Assembly (NCBI GenBank): GCA_900553255.1
Contig: USCI01000036.1
Location: forward strand, 1-23,565
Direction: 5' to 3'
Source: an uncultured Oscillospiraceae bacterium
GTDB taxonomy: Bacteria; Bacillota; Clostridia; Oscillospirales; Acutalibacteraceae
Length of the DNA: 23,565 bases
Position 1 is the first letter of the stretch. The number at the start of each line of letters is the position of its first letter. The notes below the pieces were generated by a model. The model saw only the letters and a program-made list of their open reading frames with translations, did no database searches and was not told the origin of the DNA. This document shows, piece by piece, positions 1 through 7,835 of the stretch. Made by a program: the position numbers and the translations under genes.

Positions 1-73
1 GCCACTCCTCCTAAAACTCAATATTTTCCTACCAGGGGCTTTTTTCTCCTGTCCGTACAATATAAGCAGTTCA
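1..73 (-). mobile_element. Partial IS3/IS150-like insertion sequence end, continuing off the left edge
   Basis: Read on the minus strand, this stretch begins TGAACTGC at 73 and contains CGGACAGGAGAAAA. The right edge of the window has a matching version (TGAACCGC, then CGGACAGGAGAAAA) in the opposite orientation. The TG-x-AC-x-GC start and the inner GGAC resemble IS150-group inverted repeats as I remember them. Still on the minus strand, AGGAGGAG at about 6-13 is an ideal ribosome binding site, so a transposase orfA start codon probably lies just beyond base 1. No transposase coding sequence is inside the window. The family assignment is inference; the repeat relation between the two edges is directly visible. 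Confidence 0.5.
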
Positions 74-93
74 CAGGGGGCGTCGGGGAGTTT

Positions 94-1062
94 TTATTCC
101 GGTTTTGGTCCGCCTGTCGCCCTGCCGCCCTCTTCCTTGAGGATGTAGATCGGCCGGTGCTTGGTTTCCAGATAGGTTTTGGATAAATACTTGCCCAGAA
201 TGCCGATGCTGAACAGCTGAACCCCGCCGATAAACAGGATCACACACATCGTCGACGGCCAGCCGGCTACCGGATCACCCCAGACCAGCGTGCGGATCAC
301 CAGAAATACCGTAAAGGCGAAAGCAAGCACGCAAAGCAGCACGCCGAGGAAGGAGGCGATCGCCAGCGGGACGACCGAGTAAGCAACAATCCCCTCCAGC
401 GAATACTTGAACAGCTTCCAGAACGACCATTTGGTCTCGCCCGCCGCCCGCTTGACATTTTCATACTCGATCCATTTGGTGGAGAAGCCCACCCAGCTGA
501 AAATCCCCTTGGAAAAGCGGTTGTATTCGGTCACACGGAGAATCGCCTCCACCATCTGGCGGGTCATCAGGCGGTAATCCCGCGCGCCGTCCACCAGGTC
601 GAGCTGGGAGATACGGTTCATCAGCCGGTAAAACCGCCGGGCAAAGAACGACCGGATCGGCGGCTCGCCCTTGCGGGTCACGCGGCGGGTCGCCACGCAG
701 TCGTATCCCTCATCCCGGATGCCCGCATACATCTGCGGCAGCAGCGCAGGCGGATCCTGCAGATCCGCGTCCATCACCGCCACATAGTCCCCGGCCGCAT
801 GCTCCATACCGGCATACATTGCCGCCTCTTTGCCGAAATTCCGGGACAGGGAAAGATAGCGCACCCGTTCATCCTGCATCGCAAGTCCGCGCAGCACGTC
901 GAGTGTGTCGTCGGTGGAACCGTCATTGACAAAAACAAACTCCACCTCGGCGGAAAACCGCTGTTTGAGTTCCTCAGCGGCCTTGCACGCCTCGGTATAA
1001 AACAGCGGGATCGCCTGCTGCTCATTATAGCACGGGACGACCAGGGAAATGCGCTCGGCCAT
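94..1062 (-). CDS. Membrane-anchored family 2 glycosyltransferase (GtrB/DPM1-like)
   Basis: A 322-residue protein with an N-terminal GT-A domain. It shows a VVPCYNE strand, VNDGSTDDT and the metal-binding DADLQDPP motif, followed by a C-terminal part with two hydrophobic segments at about residues 225-260 and 270-295. This is the plan of polyprenyl-phosphate glycosyltransferases that load a sugar onto undecaprenyl phosphate on the inner face of the membrane for later transfer to wall or surface glycans. The sugar cannot be read from sequence. The ATG at 1062 has AGAGGTG about 8 bases upstream. It is the last gene of the lon-engB-lysA run, 37 bases after lysA, and ends next to the IS-like sequence at the left edge. 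No flippase or GtrA-like partner is seen in the window. Confidence 0.85.
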   Translation of the reverse strand: MAERISLVVPCYNEQQAIPLFYTEACKAAEELKQRFSAEVEFVFVNDGSTDDTLDVLRGLAMQDERVRYLSLSRNFGKEAAMYAGMEHAAGDYVAVMDADLQDPPALLPQMYAGIRDEGYDCVATRRVTRKGEPPIRSFFARRFYRLMNRISQLDLVDGARDYRLMTRQMVEAILRVTEYNRFSKGIFSWVGFSTKWIEYENVKRAAGETKWSFWKLFKYSLEGIVAYSVVPLAIASFLGVLLCVLAFAFTVFLVIRTLVWGDPVAGWPSTMCVILFIGGVQLFSIGILGKYLSKTYLETKHRPIYILKEEGGRATGGPKPE

Positions 1063-1099
1063 TCAGCCCACCTCTTCCCAAAATCTGCGCCGGAAAACT

Positions 1100-2398
1100 T
1101 TACAGATCGTTGCGCACGAGATCCTCATAGGTTTCTGCCTTAACCACCACCCGCGAGGTATCCCCATTTACCATCACAATGGCCGGCCGTGGCAGGCGGT
1201 TGTAGTTCGAGGACATCGAATAATTGTAGGCGCCTGTCGCGAGTACCGCAAGGATATCCCCCGGCTCACACGCCTGCAGCGGGGTGTTTTCCTGCAGAAG
1301 ATCGCCGCTTTCGCAGCAGCGCCCCGCCACCGTCACCGTCGTGTCGGCCGGCTGATCCGCTTTGTTGGCGATCAGGCAGGTATATTCGGACTTGTACAGC
1401 GCATACCGTGGGTTGTCCGGCATACCGCCGTCCACGCTGACGTAGGTGCGCACATCCGGGATTTCCTTGATGCCGCCTACCGTATACAGCGTGATTCCCG
1501 CCTGAGCCACAACCGAACGGCCGGGCTCGATAACCATAAACGGTACCGGCAGCCCCCATTTTGCCGCGCGCGCCTTCACCGCGCCGGCCACCAGCCGCAT
1601 ATACTCCCCACACGCCTTCGGATGATCGTTTTCGGTGTACGGGATGCCGAACCCGCCGCCCAGATTCAGCTCGGTCAGGGTAACACCTGTCTCGTCGCGG
1701 ATCTGCGCGAGGAAATCCAGCATTACCTCCGCCGCATGGACAAACGGTTCCTCGTCAAATATCTGCGAACCGATGTGGCAGTGCAGCCCGCGCAGCGCAA
1801 TTCCTTCGGCGGCAATGGCTGCTTTCACCGCGCGCAGTGCGTCCCCGTTCTCCAGGGTAAAGCCGAATTTCGAGTCGATCTGCCCGGTACGGATAAAGGC
1901 GTGGGTATGCGCCTCCACGCCGGGCGTAATCCGCAGATATATCTGTGCGGTTTTCCCGGTTTGTACCGCCAGCGCCGACAGATTCTCCAGCTCGGTGGGA
2001 TTGTCCACCACAATCCGGCCTACCCCGGCTTCCAGCGCCATGCGCAGCTCGGCCTCCGTCTTGTTGTTGCCGTGGAAATACAGCCGGTCAGCCGGAAAAC
2101 CCGCCTGCAGCGCCGTGTACATTTCGCCGCCGGACACCACATCGGCGCCGCAGCCCTCCTGCATCACGATGCGGTACATTTCCTTGAAGCTGCACGCCTT
2201 GCTGGCATAGCAGACCAGCCCGCCATTTTCATATATTTCCTCGATCGAAGCCCTGAAAGCGCGCAGCTTGCCGCGGATGGTCTCCTCATCCATAACATAC
2301 AGCGGCGTACCGTAGGTCTGTGCCAGTCCCACGGCATCACATCCGCCGATGGTCAGATGCCCTGCCTCATTCACCTGTAAACAATCGGCTACAAACAT
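1100..2398 (-). CDS. lysA: Diaminopimelate decarboxylase
   Basis: Decarboxylates meso-diaminopimelate to L-lysine, the last step of lysine synthesis, with pyridoxal phosphate. The protein is 432 residues, normal for LysA. The fold-type III barrel carries the PLP lysine in YASKA (Lys67). HCHIGSQ and GGGFGIPY bind the cofactor phosphate, and CESGD in the C-terminal beta domain is the conserved site at the dimer interface. The open frame runs further upstream, but the ATG at 2398 has AAGGAG about 9 bases before it and matches the family start. It lies 22 bases after engB and is probably co-transcribed with lon and engB. I see no lysine riboswitch in front of it. Confidence 0.93.
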   Translation of the reverse strand: MFVADCLQVNEAGHLTIGGCDAVGLAQTYGTPLYVMDEETIRGKLRAFRASIEEIYENGGLVCYASKACSFKEMYRIVMQEGCGADVVSGGEMYTALQAGFPADRLYFHGNNKTEAELRMALEAGVGRIVVDNPTELENLSALAVQTGKTAQIYLRITPGVEAHTHAFIRTGQIDSKFGFTLENGDALRAVKAAIAAEGIALRGLHCHIGSQIFDEEPFVHAAEVMLDFLAQIRDETGVTLTELNLGGGFGIPYTENDHPKACGEYMRLVAGAVKARAAKWGLPVPFMVIEPGRSVVAQAGITLYTVGGIKEIPDVRTYVSVDGGMPDNPRYALYKSEYTCLIANKADQPADTTVTVAGRCCESGDLLQENTPLQACEPGDILAVLATGAYNYSMSSNYNRLPRPAIVMVNGDTSRVVVKAETYEDLVRNDL

Positions 2399-2420
2399 GG
2401 AAATCACTCCTTGTCTTCCT

Positions 2421-3008
2421 TTAATCCTCCTGCGCGATATCCTCCAGGATGCCGCGCAGCCGCTCCACACCTTCCCCGTTTACCGCAGAAAAAGGTATGG
2501 CAACGACATTTTCAAATTCCTGAAGTTCTTCGGCCAGCCGTTTCTCCCGTTCCAGCCGCTCGGTTTTTTTGAGCTTATCCGCCTTGGTCAGCACGATTAA
2601 AAACGGGATTTCGCTTTCCGCAAGATATGCCATCATCTGCCGGTCGTCCGCCGTAGGCGGATGCCGCATGTCCACCAGCTGCAGCGCCAGACGCAGATCA
2701 CGGTCGGCTGCAAAATACCCTTCGATCAGCCTGCCCCACCGTTCCCTTTCCTGTGCAGACACCCTGGCGTAGCCGTATCCCGGCAGATCCACCAGCCGCA
2801 GCGCATCCACCCGGTAAAAGTTGATGGTCGCCGTTTTTCCCGGCGTTGCACTCGTTCGTGCGAGCGACTTGCGGGAAAGCAGCCGGTTGATCAGCGAGCT
2901 TTTCCCCACATTCGAACGCCCGCACAGCGCAATTTCCGGCAGGGCTGACGGCTGCAGCTGCTGCAGCTTCCCAACCGATGTCTCAAACACCGCCGCTTCC
3001 CACTTCAT
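2421..3008 (-). CDS. engB: Ribosome biogenesis GTPase EngB/YsxC
   Basis: A 195-residue TRAFAC-class GTPase needed for late assembly of the 50S ribosomal subunit. G motifs are clear: the P-loop GRSNVGKSS (residues 30-38), the G2 threonine in the TSATPGKT stretch, DLPGYG (G3), TKAD (G4) and SAVNG (G5). Length and motif order are standard for YsxC/YihA. The ATG at 3008 has AGAAAGGA about 11 bases upstream, a Shine-Dalgarno shifted towards the far 3' tail of 16S rRNA, as seen for several genes here. It follows lon by 27 bases; lon-engB pairing is common in Firmicutes and supports both calls. Confidence 0.95.
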   Translation of the reverse strand: MKWEAAVFETSVGKLQQLQPSALPEIALCGRSNVGKSSLINRLLSRKSLARTSATPGKTATINFYRVDALRLVDLPGYGYARVSAQERERWGRLIEGYFAADRDLRLALQLVDMRHPPTADDRQMMAYLAESEIPFLIVLTKADKLKKTERLEREKRLAEELQEFENVVAIPFSAVNGEGVERLRGILEDIAQED

Positions 3009-3035
3009 CGCCTTGCCCGTCCTTTCTTTCCCGGC

Positions 3036-5447
3036 TCACTGGGGCACCGCCGGCTGGATATCCCTTGCCGCCATCGGCAGCGGACGGCTGTCACTGGTTT
3101 TCTCCGCCGGCGCTGCCAGCGGGTCGGTCACCAGCGCGGTACGGATCACCGTATCGAGGTGATCGGCGGTGACAAACTGCAGATGGCTGCGCACCGTCTG
3201 GTCGATCTCCGCCAGATCGGAGGCATTGCCCGCCGGGATGATCACCGTGCGGATATGCCGTGAGTAAGCCGCCATCGTCTTTTCCCGGAGCCCTCCGATC
3301 GGCAGCACCCTGCCGCGCAGCGAGATTTCTCCGGTCATCGCCACATCCCCGCGCACCGGAATACCGGTCAGCGCCGAGATGAGCGCCGTGGTCATGGTCA
3401 CGCCGGCCGACGGCCCGTCCTTCGGCACGGCACCTTCCGGCACATGGATATGGATGTCCTTGGTCTTGTAAAAATCCGCCTCAATCGGCAGCTGGCGTGC
3501 CCGGGAACGCACATAACTGATCGCCGTGCGGGCCGACTCCTTCATCACGTCGCCGAGTGAACCGGTCAGCTCGATTTTCCCGCTGCCCTCGAGCACCGCC
3601 ACCTCAACCGGAAGCGTTTCGCCGCCGACTGCCGTCCAGGCAAGGCCGGTGGCCATCCCCACCTGATCCCGCAGCTCCTCGTCGTCCGGCTTGAACTTCA
3701 TCGGCCCGAGATACGCCTCCAGATCCTGGATGGTAAGGCTTTTCGCCTCTCCCGCGGCAATCGCCTTGGCGCATTTGCGCAGAATCCGGGCAATACAGCG
3801 CTCCAGCGAACGAACCCCCGCCTCCTTGGTATAGCCTTCGATCAGCCGACGGAGGGTATCATCCGGCATGCGCACCTGCCGCAGGGTAAGGCCGTTTCGC
3901 TTGACCTGCTTGCGCCACAAATGTTCCTTGGCGATGTGGAATTTTTCCTCTGCCGTATAACTCGGCAGCTCCAGGATGTCCATCCGGTCGCGCAGCGGTG
4001 CAGGGATCGGGTCAAGCTCGTTTGCCGTCGTTACAAACAGCACCTTCGACAGGTCAAACGGCACCTCGATATAGTGGTCGGTAAAGGTATTGTTCTGCTC
4101 GCCGTCGAGCACCTCGAGCATCGCCGCCGACGGATCGCCGCGGAAATCGTGTCCCATTTTATCGATCTCGTCGAGCAGCACCAGCGGGTTTTTGCTGCCG
4201 GCCTGCTTGATCGCGGTCATGATGCGGCCCGGCATCGCGCCGATGTAGGTTTTGCGATGTCCCCGGATGTCCGCCTCGTCCCGCATACCGCCGAGCGAAA
4301 CACGGACGTATTTGCGGCCCATCGCCGCGGCGACGGAACGGGCGATCGAGGTTTTGCCCACGCCGGGCGGCCCCACCAGGCACAGCACCTGTCCCGGCAT
4401 ATCCGGAGCAAGCTTGCGCACCGCGAGCGTCTCCAGGATGCGGTCTTTCACCTTATCCATCCCGTAATGGTCGCGATCCAGCACACGCCGCGCCGCATCG
4501 AGCGCGAGATTGTCTTTGGTCACGGTGTTCCACGGCAGCGCCAGCACGGTGTCGAGATAGGTGCGCACCACCGTCCCCTCGTGCGAACCCGAAGGCATCT
4601 TGGCCAGCTTGTCACATTCCTTGAGCAGCTTATCCTGCGTTTCCTGCGGAAGCTCGAGCGCGAGAATTTTCTTCCGGTAGTCATCCGCTTCCTCGAGCGG
4701 GTTCTCCCCTTCGCCCAGCTCATCTGCGATCACCCGCAGCTGCTCACGCAGGTAATAATCCCGCTGGTTCTGATCCATCCGCTCGCGCACCTGATTCTGG
4801 ATGCCCTGCTCCAGCCGCAGGATCGCCGTCTCCCGGGTAAGGATAACCAGCATCTCCTCCATACGCCGGGCAACCGAAATTGCGGACAGAATGCGCTGCT
4901 TTTCCTCCACCGCGAGCGGCAGATTCGAGGCAATATAATCAGCCAGCCTTCCCGCATTTTCCGCACCCTTGATGCCCACCGGCACATCGGGCGCAAGCTT
5001 CGGGGAAAGCGCAGCATAGGTTTCAAAATATGTATAGCATTCGCGCATCAGGGCTTCCTCCTGAAGCGCGTCGGCGATCCGCCGCTCCAGACATTCCCGG
5101 GTAACCACCCGGAAATACGGTTCGGCTTCCGCCGTTTCTTCGTGGCGCGCACGGTACAGCCCTTCCACCAGGATCCGCAGATTGTCGCCCGGCAGCCTAA
5201 GCACCTGGCGTACCTTGGCCACCACGCCGACCGCATACAGCGCGTCCATCGGCGGGTCATCGCTGGTAATATCCTTCTGCGTCACCAGATAGATCAGCTG
5301 GTCTGCATTCATTGCGTCGTTGAGCGCCTCAATGGATTTGCGGCGGCCGACATCGAAATGCAGCAGCATGCCGGGAAAAATAACCAGACCGCGCAGAGCC
5401 AGCAGCGGCAGCGTCTTTTTCCTGGCCACACGTTTTTGGATACTCAT
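3036..5447 (-). CDS. lon: ATP-dependent Lon protease (LonA)
   Basis: An 803-residue cytoplasmic AAA+ serine protease that degrades misfolded and regulatory proteins. An N-terminal substrate-recognition (LON) domain begins LPLLALRGLVIFPG. It is followed by a helical region, Walker A GPPGVGKTS at about residue 360, Walker B LVLLDEIDKM, and a C-terminal protease domain with the Ser680/Lys723 dyad in PKDGPSAGV and LREKTMAAY. These positions are almost the same as in E. coli Lon. I chose the ATG at 5447 because the protein then starts like other LonA proteins. In-frame ATGs at 5459, 5471 and 5489 are possible alternatives; AAAGGA sits 13 bases before 5447 but only 1 base before 5459. Confidence 0.95.
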   Translation of the reverse strand: MSIQKRVARKKTLPLLALRGLVIFPGMLLHFDVGRRKSIEALNDAMNADQLIYLVTQKDITSDDPPMDALYAVGVVAKVRQVLRLPGDNLRILVEGLYRARHEETAEAEPYFRVVTRECLERRIADALQEEALMRECYTYFETYAALSPKLAPDVPVGIKGAENAGRLADYIASNLPLAVEEKQRILSAISVARRMEEMLVILTRETAILRLEQGIQNQVRERMDQNQRDYYLREQLRVIADELGEGENPLEEADDYRKKILALELPQETQDKLLKECDKLAKMPSGSHEGTVVRTYLDTVLALPWNTVTKDNLALDAARRVLDRDHYGMDKVKDRILETLAVRKLAPDMPGQVLCLVGPPGVGKTSIARSVAAAMGRKYVRVSLGGMRDEADIRGHRKTYIGAMPGRIMTAIKQAGSKNPLVLLDEIDKMGHDFRGDPSAAMLEVLDGEQNNTFTDHYIEVPFDLSKVLFVTTANELDPIPAPLRDRMDILELPSYTAEEKFHIAKEHLWRKQVKRNGLTLRQVRMPDDTLRRLIEGYTKEAGVRSLERCIARILRKCAKAIAAGEAKSLTIQDLEAYLGPMKFKPDDEELRDQVGMATGLAWTAVGGETLPVEVAVLEGSGKIELTGSLGDVMKESARTAISYVRSRARQLPIEADFYKTKDIHIHVPEGAVPKDGPSAGVTMTTALISALTGIPVRGDVAMTGEISLRGRVLPIGGLREKTMAAYSRHIRTVIIPAGNASDLAEIDQTVRSHLQFVTADHLDTVIRTALVTDPLAAPAEKTSDSRPLPMAARDIQPAVPQ

Positions 5448-5522
5448 GGTGATAACCATTCCTTTCTGCATCGGAAGGAGGGATTGCACGGGTTTCGGTA
5501 AGTCCGGGATTTTTTCTCAAGG

Positions 5523-5544
5523 CCGGCCCGCCGCAGCGGGCCGG
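5523..5544 (-). other. GC-rich stem-loop in the lon leader
   Basis: CCGGCCCGC at 5523-5531 pairs perfectly with GCGGGCCGG at 5536-5544 around a four-base loop. It lies between the clpX terminators and the lon start. No T-run follows on either strand, so it is not a standard terminator; it may be a leader RNA structure or pause site for lon. Function is unknown. Confidence 0.5.
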
Positions 5545-5581
5545 AAACGGACGTACCAAGCACCTGTGATAACGTTTGTTC

Positions 5582-5600
5582 AAAAAAGCGGGACGCTTTT
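5582..5600 (-). terminator. Second, short terminator after clpX
   Basis: On the minus strand AAAAGCG-TCC-CGCTTTT forms a 7-bp hairpin that continues into TTTTTTG. It lies just downstream of a longer terminator, giving a tandem pair between clpX and lon. The stem is short, so it may act as a backup. Confidence 0.6.
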
Positions 5601-5616
5601 CCCCGGATAAAATAGC

Positions 5617-5672
5617 AAAAAAGGCCGGACGGCTGATGCCGCATCATCGGGGCATCCGACATCTGACCTTTT
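5617..5672 (-). terminator. Rho-independent terminator of the tig-clpP-clpX unit
   Basis: On the minus strand AAAAGGTC (5672-5665) pairs with GGCCTTTT (5626-5619), with one U-G pair. Inside it is a second stem, GATGCC/GGCATC. A run of six T follows at the base. It sits about 35 bases after the clpX stop codon. Confidence 0.7.
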
Positions 5673-5707
5673 GCCTGCCATTTTTTGCATCCGGCATGCG
5701 GCCGTCC

Positions 5708-7012
5708 TCAGGCGGTCACTTTGCGGCGGGTATTCCGGGACTTCACCGGCGGCTTGAGCTTGTTGGGCTTGCGTTCCGGGTCCACCGCCAGCTCCGGCTT
5801 GCCCTTGCCCTCCACGCACGCCTTTGTGATGGTGATTTTGGCGATGGTGTGGTCGGAGGGTACCTCGAACATCAGTCCGGTCAGCAGCCCCTCCATCACC
5901 GCGCGCAGGCCGCGCGCGCCGGTATTGAGACCCAGCGTTTTTTCCGCCACCGCGTGCAGCGCGTCCGGCGTGAATTCCAGTTCGACGTTGTCCAGGCTGA
6001 ACAGCTGCTGATACTGCTTGACCAGCGCGTTTTTCGGCTCGCTCAGGATGCGGACAAGCGCATCCTCATCCAGGGTGTCCAGCGTGGTCACCACCGGCAT
6101 ACGGCCGACCAGCTCCGGAATCAGGCCGAATTTGATCAGGTCCTGCGGCACCAGCTGCTTGAGCAGCTTGCTGCGCTCAAGCTCCTTTTTGGACTTGACC
6201 TCGTTGCCGAAGCCCATCGCGCCGGAGGAAACCCGGCGTTCAATGATCTTCTCCACCCCGTCAAAAGCGCCGCCGAGGATAAACAGGATATTCGTGGTAT
6301 CGATCTGGATGAACTCCTGCTGCGGGTGCTTGCGTCCCCCGCTCGGCGGCACATTGGATACGGTGCCCTCGAGAATCTTCAGCAGCGCCTGCTGCACTCC
6401 CTCGCCGCTGACATCACGGGTAATCGAGGGGTTTTCGCTGCGGCGGGCAATCTTGTCGATCTCATCGACATAGATGATCCCGCGCTCGGCGCGCTCCACA
6501 TCGTAATCCGCCGCCTGAATCAGACGCAGGAGGATGTTTTCGACATCCTCGCCCACATAACCGGCTTCGGTCAGCGTGGTAGCATCGGTAATGGCAAACG
6601 GCACATCCAGAATGCTGGCAAGGGTCTGCGCCAGGGCTGTCTTGCCGACGCCGGTCGGCCCCACCAGCAGTACGTTGCTCTTGCTGAGCACGGTATCGGA
6701 TGCATCGCCGTAATAAATGCGTTTGTAGTGGTTATACACCGCCACCGACAGCGCAATCTTGGCTTCCTCCTGCCCGATGACGTACTCATCAAGCCCCGCC
6801 TTGATTTCCTTGGGCTTCGGCAGCGCGGGCGGCGGCTCAGCCGGCGAACGGTGCCGCGAGGCCACAGCCCCTTCCTCCAGAATGGTTTCGCACAGCTCCA
6901 CACATTCATTGCAGATATAGACGCCGGGGCCGGCAATCATCCGGGAAACCTCCGTCTCCGTCTTGCCGCAGAAGGAGCAGCTGATTATTTTGTTATCTTC
7001 GTTCTTCGGCAT
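5708..7012 (-). CDS. clpX: ClpX, ATP-dependent unfoldase of the ClpXP protease
   Basis: A 434-residue hexameric AAA+ protein that recognises substrates, unfolds them and feeds them to ClpP. The N-terminal zinc-binding domain has two Cys-x2-Cys pairs (CSFC and CNEC). Walker A is GPTGVGKT, the pore loop GYVGE, Walker B IYVDEIDKIA, and the sensor/C-terminal small domain includes GARGLRAVME. The ClpP-docking loop reads MGFG, where IGF or LGF is usual. The ATG at 7012 fits the family start (MPKNED then the zinc finger); an AGGAAAGG stretch is 13 bases upstream, and an in-frame TTG at 7024 is a possible alternative. clpX follows clpP by about 65 bases and is closed by tandem terminators. Confidence 0.96.
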   Translation of the reverse strand: MPKNEDNKIISCSFCGKTETEVSRMIAGPGVYICNECVELCETILEEGAVASRHRSPAEPPPALPKPKEIKAGLDEYVIGQEEAKIALSVAVYNHYKRIYYGDASDTVLSKSNVLLVGPTGVGKTALAQTLASILDVPFAITDATTLTEAGYVGEDVENILLRLIQAADYDVERAERGIIYVDEIDKIARRSENPSITRDVSGEGVQQALLKILEGTVSNVPPSGGRKHPQQEFIQIDTTNILFILGGAFDGVEKIIERRVSSGAMGFGNEVKSKKELERSKLLKQLVPQDLIKFGLIPELVGRMPVVTTLDTLDEDALVRILSEPKNALVKQYQQLFSLDNVELEFTPDALHAVAEKTLGLNTGARGLRAVMEGLLTGLMFEVPSDHTIAKITITKACVEGKGKPELAVDPERKPNKLKPPVKSRNTRRKVTA

Positions 7013-7078
7013 GTTCAGGCTCAAGCCTTTCCTCAATAAATTCCGGGAGAGTTTTTATCGTTCCGGCTTTCCCACCTC

Positions 7079-7672
7079 TCAATGATGGGTGATCACCTTG
7101 TCAACCAGGCCGTAAGCAACCGCGGCGTCCGCCGTCAGCCAGTTGTCACGGTCGGTATCCTTCTCCACCACTTCCAGCGGCTGGCCGGTCATTTCGGAGA
7201 GCAGGCGGTTCATGCGGCTGCGGATAAAGAGGATGTGATCCGCCTGAATCTTAATATCGCTCGCCTGCCCCTGGGTACCGCCGAGCGGCTGATGGATCAT
7301 GATTTCGCTGTTGGGCAGCGTCAGACGCTTGCCCTTGGCGCCCGCCGCCAGCAAAAACGCACCCATGCTGGCCGCCATACCGATGCAGATGGTGGAGACA
7401 TCGCACTTGACAAACTGCATCGTATCGTAAATCGCCATACCGGCGGAGATCGAACCGCCGGGGCTGTTGATATACAGGTGAATATCCTTGTCGGGATCCT
7501 GTCCCTCAAGATACAGCAACTGCGCCACAACCAGCGAAGCGGTGGTATCGTTTACCTCATCGGACAGGACAATAATGCGGTCGTTGAGCAAACGGGAAAA
7601 GATATCGTAGCTGCGCTCACCGCGGCTGGTCTGCTCCACGACATAAGGCACCAAACTGCTCATACGTTCCAT
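7079..7672 (-). CDS. clpP: ClpP, proteolytic subunit of the Clp protease
   Basis: A 197-residue serine peptidase that assembles into a 14-subunit chamber and works with ClpX (next gene) and possibly other Clp ATPases. The catalytic triad is visible as Ser102 in GMAASMGAF, His127 in MIHQPLGG and Asp176 in DTDRDNW. The length is typical. The ATG at 7672 has AAAGGAGGA 8 bases upstream; a second in-frame ATG three codons later is less well placed. The ribosome binding site directly follows a small palindrome at 7688-7702. Confidence 0.97.
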   Translation of the reverse strand: MERMSSLVPYVVEQTSRGERSYDIFSRLLNDRIIVLSDEVNDTTASLVVAQLLYLEGQDPDKDIHLYINSPGGSISAGMAIYDTMQFVKCDVSTICIGMAASMGAFLLAAGAKGKRLTLPNSEIMIHQPLGGTQGQASDIKIQADHILFIRSRMNRLLSEMTGQPLEVVEKDTDRDNWLTADAAVAYGLVDKVITHH

Positions 7673-7687
7673 ATGGCTTTTCCTCCT

Positions 7688-7702
7688 TTTCTCTCAGAGA
7701 AA
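7688..7702 (-). repeat. Palindrome abutting the clpP ribosome binding site
   Basis: TTTCTC and GAGAAA flank a 3-base centre, and the distal arm runs straight into the AAAGGAGGA of clpP. It could form a weak hairpin affecting ribosome access, or be a protein site. It does not match CIRCE or the CtsR heptad repeat as I know them. Confidence 0.3.
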
Positions 7703-7796
7703 CGCGCTTCCGGCGGTTTTCTCCGCTGCAGACCGTTTTTTCCGGCTGCGGAAGGCTGCCCGGCAGCGCCTGTAAACGGTTTATGGGAATAGACCC

Positions 7797-7826
7797 GGCC
7801 GGGCACTACAGGAGTATTGCCCGGCC
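7797..7826 (-). other. Stem-loop between tig and clpP
   Basis: GGCCGGGCA at 7797-7805 pairs with TGCCCGGCC at 7818-7826 (9 bp, 12-base loop), nine bases after the tig stop codon. No T-run follows on the minus strand, so complete termination is unlikely. It may stabilise the upstream message or lower read-through into clpP. The rest of the 163-base tig-clpP gap shows no clear promoter. Confidence 0.5.
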
Positions 7827-7835
7827 TGAAAGGTT

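Noticed and set aside
2399..2420. Lysine riboswitch before lysA
   Set aside because: Only 22 bases separate engB and lysA, too short for the element.
3921..5501. Long plus-strand open frame opposite lon
   Set aside because: Antisense shadow of a well-conserved gene; no domain, and a His/Arg/Gln-rich composition typical of reverse-strand translation.
7673..7835. CIRCE or CtsR operator before clpP
   Set aside because: No TTAGCACTC/GAGTGCTAA repeat and no GGTCAAA tandem heptad seen; the small palindrome at 7688-7702 matches neither.
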